From contig JAJYOH010000343.1 of the NCBI GenBank assembly GCA_021796315.1, positions 1-6,681 on the forward strand: a stretch of 6,681 nucleotides of DNA, read 5' to 3'. Within the stretch, counting starts at the first letter, position 1. The number at the start of each line of letters is the position of its first letter. The notes under the pieces were generated by a model. That model did not search any database. It was not told the DNA's origin and saw only the letters and a program-made list of their open reading frames with translations. Origin of the DNA: Chloroflexota bacterium. Lineage in GTDB: Bacteria; Chloroflexota; Anaerolineae; Anaerolineales; Villigracilaceae. A program made the position numbers and the translations under genes. Below are positions 1-4,610 of the stretch, piece by piece.

Positions 1-1
1 G

Positions 2-70
2 GCGCAGGCCACTCAAGGTCACGGCCATGAGGAAGATCATCACGAAGAAGCTGGCGCTGCGGCGCACTAA
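2..70 (+). CDS. atpB: C-terminal tail of an upstream gene, probably F0 ATP synthase subunit a (partial)
   Basis: An open frame enters from the left edge and stops at TAA 68-70. It gives 22 residues rich in His, Glu and Ala, with the core GHGHEEDHHEE. The tail itself carries no recognisable family motif. The atpB assignment is inferred only from position: it lies 28 bases upstream of atpE in the same direction, and the usual F0 order is a-c-b. Subunit a is the membrane stator half-channel next to the c-ring, and a charged His-rich extension would be expected to lie outside the membrane. The conserved transmembrane helices and the essential arginine are outside the window, so identity cannot be confirmed. 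Coding status is more secure than the gene name. Confidence 0.5.
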   Translation, partial: AQATQGHGHEEDHHEEAGAAAH

Positions 71-84
71 ATCTAAAAGGAATC

Positions 85-90
85 AAGGAG
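85..90 (+). promoter_or_regulatory. Ribosome binding site of atpE
   Basis: AAGGAG lies 8 nt before the ATG at 99. It decides the start of atpE: the longer open frame beginning at 27 has no such site, runs through the tail of the upstream gene, and would add 24 basic residues not found in c subunits. Confidence 0.85.
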
Positions 91-98
91 ATACAAAA

Positions 99-338
99 AT
101 GGAAGGTAATATTTTAGACGCAATGCGCTATGTCGGTGCTGGTCTCGCCATGATCGGCGCCGCGGGCGCGGGTGTGGGAATTGGTTTGAGCGTTCAAGGC
201 GCGTTGACCGGTATGGCGCGCAACCCCGATACCTACGGTAACTTGTTGACCAACATGATTCTCGGTATCGCGTTCTCCGAAGCCATCGCGATTTACTGTC
301 TGGTGATCGCGTTTCTCATGCTCTTCAAAGTTGTGTAA
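99..338 (+). CDS. atpE: F0F1 ATP synthase subunit c (proteolipid)
   Basis: The 79-residue product is the usual c-subunit length and aligns without gaps to the E. coli protein. It is a two-helix hairpin that oligomerises into the membrane rotor ring and carries ions through F0. Helix 1 has the glycine ladder at 23-29 (G-x-G-x-G-x-G). The polar loop is R41-N42-P43, where most relatives have RQP. Helix 2 holds the ion-binding carboxylate Glu61 in FSEAIAIY. Sodium-type rings carry Gln at the position that is Ile28 here and Ser/Thr after the carboxylate, where this protein has Ala62. A proton ring is therefore the better reading (inference from known rotor motifs). It lies between the probable atpB end and the b subunit, 19 bases before the next start codon, and is clearly in the same operon. 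Confidence 0.96.
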   Translation: MEGNILDAMRYVGAGLAMIGAAGAGVGIGLSVQGALTGMARNPDTYGNLLTNMILGIAFSEAIAIYCLVIAFLMLFKVV

Positions 339-357
339 TCGGATATAGGAGTAGAGC

Positions 358-1092
358 ATGGAAGCGCTTGGAATTAATCTTGGTCTCCTCATCGTTCAGA
401 TCATTGCATTCATCATCGTCTTTCTGACTTTGAATGCATGGGTCTACCAGCCGATGCTGGACATGATGGAGTCCCGTAAGAAGAAGATCGCGCAGGGTTT
501 GGAAGATGCCCGCGTAGCCGCTGAAGCTCGCGCTGACGCGCAGAAGGATGCGGAAAAGATTCTCGCTGATGCGCAGGCGGAAGCGAGCAAAGTTGTTCGC
601 GATGCAACTGAGCGCGCTGCATCTGCTGGCAAAGATGTCAAGGCTGCCGCCGAAGCGGAAGCTGCCAGGGCGCACGAAGCCGCCCTGGCCGAAGCCGAAG
701 CAGAGCGCAATCGCGTTCTTGGCGATTTGCGCGGTCAGGTTGCCGCGTTGGCGATTGCCGCCGCGCAGAAACTTGTCGGCGATGCGCTTGATGAGAAGCG
801 CCAGCATGCCTTGATCGATGAATTTTTCTCGGGCGTCAAAGCAGGTAAAGTTGTCGTATTGGATGGCGCGGGTTTCAAAGGAGAGTCCGCTGAAGTCACC
901 AGCGCGTTGCCGCTGGATGCAGGTGAGCAGGAGACTGTCAAGAAAAATATTCTTGACAAGGTCGGCGCCAGGGCTGTGGCCTTCCGTGTTGATCCATCCA
1001 TTCTTGGCGGCCTGGTCATCAAGATTGGCGACAAGGTTGTGGACGGTTCAGTGGCTGGCAAGCTTGATGGCCTACGCCAGAGCCTGAAATAA
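358..1092 (+). CDS. atpF: F0 ATP synthase b subunit fused to a delta-type C-terminal domain
   Basis: The 244-residue protein is much longer than a typical b subunit (about 155-170). Residues about 8-28 form one membrane helix. Residues about 35-150 are a highly charged Ala/Glu/Lys coiled coil, the peripheral stalk. Residues about 178-244 match the C-terminal domain of the delta subunit (OSCP): AEVTSALPL at 178-186, then VDPSILGGLVIKIGD at 211-225 and VDGSVAGKLDGLR at 228-240. The N-terminal helical bundle of delta, which grips the alpha subunits, is not visible. The protein therefore probably combines the b stalk with part of delta's coupling role. Mycobacterial b-delta fusions and the long b subunits of N-type ATPases are known comparisons, and neither is claimed as an orthologue. 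The start is supported by AGGAG at 347-351, 6 nt before ATG. It is the last gene before a terminator. Confidence 0.92.
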   Translation: MEALGINLGLLIVQIIAFIIVFLTLNAWVYQPMLDMMESRKKKIAQGLEDARVAAEARADAQKDAEKILADAQAEASKVVRDATERAASAGKDVKAAAEAEAARAHEAALAEAEAERNRVLGDLRGQVAALAIAAAQKLVGDALDEKRQHALIDEFFSGVKAGKVVVLDGAGFKGESAEVTSALPLDAGEQETVKKNILDKVGARAVAFRVDPSILGGLVIKIGDKVVDGSVAGKLDGLRQSLK

Positions 1093-1110
1093 ATCAAGTT
1101 TCTTTATACA

Positions 1111-1150
1111 AAAGGGTTTTGGTAAAATTACCAAGACCCTTTTTATTTTA
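1111..1150 (+). terminator. Rho-independent terminator of the F0 operon
   Basis: Arms 1111-1125 and 1128-1142 pair over 15 positions with only one U.G wobble. The loop is tiny (AA, or AAAU if the last pair opens). The 3' arm runs into TTTTTATTTT (1140-1149). It begins 18 bases after the atpF stop and ends before the murE start, so it separates the two transcripts. The A-run on the left arm might let it work in the other direction too. Confidence 0.9.
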
Positions 1151-1168
1151 ACGGAGCGCCTCGGTTCA

Positions 1169-2752
1169 ATGTTTTTACAAAAATTGTTTATTGATTTTCC
1201 ATTTTCTTTTTCTCCATCGCAATTGCCAAACGTTGAAATTAGCGGCATTGCGATCGACAGCCGCGCCGTCAAGCCCGGATTTGTTTTCGTCGCAATGAAA
1301 GGCGGATCGGTTGACGGTCACAGCTTTATTCAAAAAGCGATAGACAACGGCGCAGTTGCGATCATCGGCGAGGAAGATTTTGCAGGTCAAATTGCCAATT
1401 TGACCTGCGTTCGAGTCGAAAACTCGCGTCAAGCCCTGACCTGGCTGGCGGCCGCGTTCCACGATTGGCCTGCCCGCAAGCTGACGGTGATCGGCGTGAC
1501 CGGCACGGACGGCAAAACCACCACGAGCAATTTGATCCATCAAATTTTGATCGCGGCTGGAATCAAAGCTGGCATGATCTCAACGGTCAATGCCGTGATC
1601 GGAAATGAAATCCTCGATACAGGTTTTCACGTCACCACGCCGGACGCGCATGATGTGCAGCATTATCTGGCTCAAATGGTCGCAGCCGGACTGACGCATG
1701 TGGTTTTGGAAACAACATCGCATGGCTGGGCGCAATATCGCGTGGATGCGTCCGAGTTTGATATTGGCGTGGTCACGAATATCACACACGAACATCTCGA
1801 CCAGCATGGCTCGTACGAAAATTATCGCGCCGCCAAGGGACGCTTGTTCGCCAGTCTTGAAAAGACTCTGCCGAAGAAGCAGGGCAATCCGCGCCTGGCT
1901 GTTTTGAATCGTGATGACCGTTCATTTGAATATTTGGATTCGATCACGAAAGTCAAAAAGTCAAGCTATGGGTTGGGCAAGGATTCAGACATGCGCGCCG
2001 AGCAAATTAAATATAGTCCGCTTGGAATTGAGTTTGTTGCCACCAATGGAAATTTCCGCGTTGATGTAAAGAGCAATTTGGTCGGCTCATACAATGTTTC
2101 AAATTGTCTGGCGGCGCTGACAGCGGCCATCGTCGGTTTGGGAATTGATCCGCAAGTTGCCGCGCGTGGAATTGCAAACCTGCCTGGTGTGCCGGGGCGC
2201 ATGGAACGCATCGATCTTGGTCAGGACTTCACTGCCATTATTGACTTTGCCCACACGCCGAATGCGTTGAAGGTCACACTGGAAGCCGCAAAGCAGATGA
2301 CCAAAGGACGCGTGATTGTTACATTCGGCTCGGCGGGATTGCGCGATAAAGAAAAGCGCCGCATGATGGCTGAGACATCCGCAGAGCTGGCCGATCTGAC
2401 GGTGCTGACCGCCGAGGACCCGCGCACTGAATCGTTGAGTGGAATCCTCGACGAAATGGCGGCCGGCGCCAGGTCCAGGGGCGGACGCGAAGGCGAGACC
2501 TTTTGGCGCGTCGCGGATCGCGGTGAAGCCATCCGATTTGCGCTGAGTCTGGCGCGCCCTGGTGACATTGTCCTGGCTTGCGGAAAAGGTCATGAACAGT
2601 CCATGTGTTTTGGCAGGGTCGAGCATTTGTGGGATGACCGCGTTGCGATGCGCGCCGCGTTGAGCGAGTTGTTGAAAACGGTTGGGCCGCAGATGCCGTA
2701 TTTGCCCACGCAAAATGAATCCGAAGAGGAGTGGTTGAATGCTGGAAGTTAA
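1169..2752 (+). CDS. murE: MurE-type UDP-N-acetylmuramoyl-tripeptide synthetase (Mur ligase)
   Basis: The 527-residue cytoplasmic Mur ligase adds the third amino acid to UDP-MurNAc-L-Ala-D-Glu, using ATP, in peptidoglycan precursor synthesis. All three domains are visible. The N-terminal substrate domain has DSRAVKPG (30-37) and VDGHSF (48-53). The ATPase domain has P-loop GTDGKTTT (112-119), TTPDA (156-160), ETTSHG (181-186), TNITHEHLDQHG (203-214) and Lys223 in YRAAK, the lysine that is carbamoylated in MurE. The C-terminal domain has GRMERI (343-348), DFAHTPNAL (359-367), EDPRTES (416-422) and GKGHE (472-476). The Arg in DPR and the GKGHE motif resemble meso-diaminopimelate enzymes, but E. 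coli has DNPR where this has EDPR. Some Chloroflexota use ornithine, so the amino acid added is uncertain. ATG 1169 suits the family's N-terminus, although GGAG (1153-1156) sits 12 nt away. It overlaps the next gene by 14 bases. Confidence 0.93.
   Translation: MFLQKLFIDFPFSFSPSQLPNVEISGIAIDSRAVKPGFVFVAMKGGSVDGHSFIQKAIDNGAVAIIGEEDFAGQIANLTCVRVENSRQALTWLAAAFHDWPARKLTVIGVTGTDGKTTTSNLIHQILIAAGIKAGMISTVNAVIGNEILDTGFHVTTPDAHDVQHYLAQMVAAGLTHVVLETTSHGWAQYRVDASEFDIGVVTNITHEHLDQHGSYENYRAAKGRLFASLEKTLPKKQGNPRLAVLNRDDRSFEYLDSITKVKKSSYGLGKDSDMRAEQIKYSPLGIEFVATNGNFRVDVKSNLVGSYNVSNCLAALTAAIVGLGIDPQVAARGIANLPGVPGRMERIDLGQDFTAIIDFAHTPNALKVTLEAAKQMTKGRVIVTFGSAGLRDKEKRRMMAETSAELADLTVLTAEDPRTESLSGILDEMAAGARSRGGREGETFWRVADRGEAIRFALSLARPGDIVLACGKGHEQSMCFGRVEHLWDDRVAMRAALSELLKTVGPQMPYLPTQNESEEEWLNAGS
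1382..1408. repeat. 27-nt perfect palindrome inside murE
   Basis: Two 13-base arms (1382-1394 and 1396-1408) are exact reverse complements around the single base C1395. The outer half-sites read AGGTCA and TGACCT. It encodes residues 72-80 of the MurE N-terminal domain (AGQIANLTC), a poorly conserved stretch before the ATPase domain. No T-run follows, so it is not a terminator. It could be a protein-binding site, an mRNA hairpin or chance. Confidence 0.85.
2724..2731 (+). promoter_or_regulatory. Ribosome binding site of the GNAT gene, inside the murE end
   Basis: AAGAGGAG lies inside the last codons of murE, 7 nt before the ATG at 2739. It fixes that start and supports coupled translation of the overlapping pair. 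Confidence 0.8.
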
Positions 2753-3329
2753 ACCGGTAACGTTGACTGGAAAGTTTGTGCGGCTGGAGCCGTTGAGCGA
2801 AGCGCACGTGGAAGGGCTGGCGAAGATCGGCGTTGGTCAGCCGTTTTGGGATTTTATGGTTTATGGCGAAATGGCATCAGTGGGTGACATGCGCAACTGG
2901 GTGAAGGATATCATGGCGCGCGGCGTACGCGGCACGGACCTGCCGTTCGCAGTCGTCCATCTTGAGTCGGGACGGGTGGCAGGCGCAACGCGTTATCTGA
3001 ATATCATGCCAAACGACCGCTGGCTGGAAGTGGGCGGCACATGGTACGGCCCCGAATTCCAGCGCACGGTAGTGAACACGGAATGTAAATATTTGCTGCT
3101 CGGTCATGCGTTTGAGAAATTAGGTTGTGTCCGTGTGCAGATCAAAACTGATTCGCGCAATGAGCGTTCGCAAAAAGCCATCGAAAGACTCGGCGCGAAA
3201 AAAGAAGGCATTCTGCGGAATCACATGATCCTGCCGGATGGATACATCCGCCATTCGGTGTTTTATAGTATTTTGGATAGCGAGTGGCCGGGGGTGAAAT
3301 TGAAGCTGGAAGAGATGTTGGGAAAATGA
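2739..3329 (+). CDS. GNAT family N-acetyltransferase, RimJ/RimL-like
   Basis: The 196-residue soluble protein has the RimJ/RimL-type GNAT layout: the N-terminal strand LTGKFVRLEPLSEAH (9-23), a central strand VAGATRYLNI (80-89), then GGTWYGPEFQRTVVNTE (99-115), where the acetyl-CoA-binding loop of this subfamily lies. QIKTDSRNERSQKAIERLGA (134-153) follows, then the closing hairpin ILPDGYIRHSVFYSILDSEWP (164-184). Such enzymes transfer acetyl from acetyl-CoA to an amine on a protein N-terminus, a small molecule or an antibiotic, and the sequence does not show which. The start overlaps murE by 14 bases. Co-expression with a peptidoglycan enzyme is therefore likely, but a shared pathway is only a guess. 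It ends 16 bases from the oppositely oriented CPBP gene. Confidence 0.9.
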   Translation: MLEVKPVTLTGKFVRLEPLSEAHVEGLAKIGVGQPFWDFMVYGEMASVGDMRNWVKDIMARGVRGTDLPFAVVHLESGRVAGATRYLNIMPNDRWLEVGGTWYGPEFQRTVVNTECKYLLLGHAFEKLGCVRVQIKTDSRNERSQKAIERLGAKKEGILRNHMILPDGYIRHSVFYSILDSEWPGVKLKLEEMLGK

Positions 3330-3345
3330 AGTTTTCCGCCGATCG

Positions 3346-3950
3346 TTAGATTAATCCAGTGGCGATGGACACAATTCCCAAAATCGCGTGAGAGATCGTT
3401 ACGCCCCAGAAGTTTGGATATTTGTTATATATGATTCCCCAAATAACGCCGATGAACAAGGTCGCAGCGAGCGCGATCCAATCCCTGTAAATGATGTGCA
3501 GGAAACAAAAGTTACAGCCGAGATCACGATCCGCGCAAAAGATGAATTGATGTTTGCCCTCTCCAATTCAGCGAACATCACACTTCGATATAAAAATTCC
3601 TGGGCGGGACTTGAGACGAAGATATAGAAAACGTAGAACCATGTCCATGCCGGGATGGATGGCTCGCGGATCATTTTTGCGAGGTATAGTCCGTACGTGA
3701 TGGCGACCAAAAGCGCGGACAACACTCCGTTCCAAAGCAGGGATGATTTCAAATTATCAAGTCTAAATCCCAAACTTTTCCATGAATATTTTGCTGAGAT
3801 GGAATAAACGATCATTGCTGTTGTCGTCCCGATCAAAGTTTGGAATCTAAATTCGAACGGGATGATATTTAGCCGGATCAGAAGGACCGGCAGATAATAT
3901 ACGACGAACGTGAATACGAAAAACTTCGCGATGCGGCTGTTCCTAAACAT
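3346..3950 (-). pseudogene. CPBP (CAAX-type) intramembrane protease, broken by a single -1 frame shift
   Basis: Translation from ATG 3950 runs to a stop at 3399, giving 183 residues, but the last 35 or so are not protease-like. At the run AAAA 3507-3510 (UUUU in the mRNA) the family sequence continues in the -1 frame to TAA 3346-3348. With one extra T, or a -1 slip on ACT-TTT-G, the product is a clean 201 residues. It is very hydrophobic with several membrane segments. WKSLGFRLDNL lies at 57-67, motif 1 is QEFLYR (117-122), motif 2 is FLH with His152, and motif 3 is SHAILG with His188. Relatives (Rce1/Abi) cleave peptide bonds within the membrane. Motif 1 usually begins EE, and here it begins QE. 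The gene starts within the end of the Doc gene (8-nt overlap) and has no clear RBS, suggesting reinitiation. A sequencing error, a recent mutation or programmed slippage could all explain the break. Confidence 0.85.
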
Positions 3951-4317
3951 GGCTGGTCAGCCACTTTGTAAAATTTTCGCGATTGAGATTTCCGGATGCA
4001 ACAGATAGAATGATATCCACTTGTTCATCTATGCTGGCGCGAATTTTAAAACCGTTGAGCGATAGGAACAGTGCCATTACCGCATGGCCTGTGCGTTTGT
4101 TGCCGTCCACAAAAGGATGGTTTTGGATTAATGAAAACCCCAAGGCTGCCGCTTTTTCCACTAGGGAAGGGTAAAGCTCTTTTCCATCGAAGGTCATGTA
4201 TGGTTGTGCAGCCGCAGATTCTAACGCGCCAAAATCTCGGATGCCCATCAATCCGCCAGATTGCTCCATCACACGCTGATAGATTTCAAGAATCTCGGTA
4301 ACTGATAAATACCGCAT
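3943..4317 (-). CDS. Doc/Fic family death-on-curing toxin
   Basis: The 124-residue protein has the typical length and fold pattern of Doc toxins. The catalytic loop is NHPFVDGNKRTG (66-77), the Doc version of the Fic motif (H-x-F-x-D-G-N-K-R). Phage P1 Doc uses this loop to phosphorylate EF-Tu and stop translation. Canonical AMP-transferring Fic proteins carry GNGR instead of GNKR. The N-terminal part LSVTEILEIYQRVMEQ (4-19), with GIRDFGALESAAAQP (25-39), is also characteristic. The start codon overlaps the antitoxin stop as TAATG and lacks a strong RBS of its own, so translation is probably coupled. Its 3' end overlaps the CPBP start. The toxin looks intact. The molecular target here is inferred from the family. 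Confidence 0.93.
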   Translation of the reverse strand: MRYLSVTEILEIYQRVMEQSGGLMGIRDFGALESAAAQPYMTFDGKELYPSLVEKAAALGFSLIQNHPFVDGNKRTGHAVMALFLSLNGFKIRASIDEQVDIILSVASGNLNRENFTKWLTSHV

Positions 4318-4514
4318 TACGCCAGCCGCCGATACAGTTCCTTGTAAGTTTCCAGCACATATTCAAGAGCCTTTTGAAAATCTTCTTGAGGACGCGCCAC
4401 AAATTCCTCGAGACTGACACGCAGTAATTCTTCCGGCGCGATATTAAACTTCTTTGCCAGCTCCTGAATACTTTGCAAACGATCTTCTGAAAGTCTGACG
4501 GTAATGGTAACCAT
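4317..4514 (-). CDS. Ribbon-helix-helix antitoxin partner of the Doc toxin
   Basis: The 65-residue product begins MVTITVRLSEDRL and continues as two amphipathic helices, through SLEEFVA at about 40. This is the strand-helix-helix pattern of CopG/Arc-type DNA-binding antitoxins. The acidic C-terminal helix (about 43-62, EDFQKALEYVLETYKEL) would be the toxin-neutralising part. A frame opening at 4574 would add 20 residues. The start at 4514 is preferred because GAGAGG lies 8 nt upstream and the longer form begins inside the pnp terminator's U-run. It sits directly before the toxin, the usual order. Such antitoxins commonly repress their own promoter. The sequence is not Phd-like, so this is an RHH-Doc pairing, assigned mainly from fold pattern and context. 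Confidence 0.82.
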   Translation of the reverse strand: MVTITVRLSEDRLQSIQELAKKFNIAPEELLRVSLEEFVARPQEDFQKALEYVLETYKELYRRLA

Positions 4515-4522
4515 GGAATATG

Positions 4523-4528
4523 CCTCTC
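4523..4528 (-). promoter_or_regulatory. Ribosome binding site of the antitoxin
   Basis: On the minus strand GAGAGG lies 8 nt before ATG 4514. It decides between this start and the one 20 codons upstream. Confidence 0.7.
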
Positions 4529-4533
4529 GTGTA

Positions 4534-4539
4534 ATTATA
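4534..4539 (-). promoter_or_regulatory. Candidate -10 box of the toxin-antitoxin operon
   Basis: A perfect TATAAT on the minus strand lies 19 bases before the antitoxin start. No convincing -35 box is present at 16-18 bases upstream, where the palindrome GAGCGCTC (4557-4564) lies instead. Transcription from it would start near 4527 and leave a leader of only about 13 nt, just enough for the RBS. A promoter is plausible but unproven. Confidence 0.35.
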
Positions 4540-4548
4540 CAATGACTG

Positions 4549-4575
4549 TTTGAAACGAGCGCTCCGAACTTCAAA
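4549..4575. promoter_or_regulatory. Candidate operator: nested inverted repeats upstream of the toxin-antitoxin genes
   Basis: TTTGAA (4549-4554) and TTCAAA (4570-4575) are inverted copies. They enclose the perfect 8-bp palindrome GAGCGCTC (4557-4564), with unequal spacers of 2 and 5 bases. The element covers where the -35 region of the TATAAT box would be, as expected for an autorepressor site. Its right end overlaps the pnp terminator's U-run, so part of the symmetry may be incidental. Confidence 0.3.
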
Positions 4576-4605
4576 AAAAACGGACGGAGTTCAACTCCGT
4601 CCGTT
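4573..4605 (-). terminator. Rho-independent terminator of pnp
   Basis: Arms 4579-4591 and 4593-4605 form a perfect 13-bp GC-rich stem around C4592. On the minus strand it is followed by an eight-T run (4573-4580, partly within the stem). It starts 6 bases after the pnp stop codon. Confidence 0.93.
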
Positions 4606-4610
4606 CGTTT

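Noticed and set aside
27..98. Longer start for atpE adding 24 residues
   Set aside because: The extension overlaps the end of the upstream gene, is basic and unlike any c subunit, and lacks an RBS. ATG 99 has AAGGAG at ideal spacing and gives the family length.
99..338. Sodium-coupled c-ring
   Set aside because: The sodium-binding Gln is replaced by Ile28 and the Ser/Thr after the carboxylate by Ala62, so the proton type fits better.
936..958. 9-bp inverted repeat with 5-base loop inside atpF
   Set aside because: It is AT-rich, has no T-run, and lies in conserved coding sequence (VKKNILDK) where codon constraint can explain it.
1093..1168. Promoter for murE in the gap after the F0 terminator
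   Set aside because: Only loose A/T-rich matches were found, with no paired -35 and -10 at sensible spacing, and most of the gap is terminator hairpin.
3321..3337. Hairpin GGAAAA/TTTTCC as terminator of the GNAT gene
   Set aside because: It is only 6 bp, mostly A-T, contains the stop codon in its loop and has no following T-run.
3388..3627. 79-residue plus-strand open frame
   Set aside because: It is antisense to the CPBP gene and has no family features. The minus strand carries clear CPBP motifs.
4515..4574. N-terminal extension of the antitoxin from ATG 4574
   Set aside because: It would start in the pnp terminator's U-run and cross the TATAAT box, and it lacks an RBS. The RHH strand begins at the internal Met, which has a good RBS.
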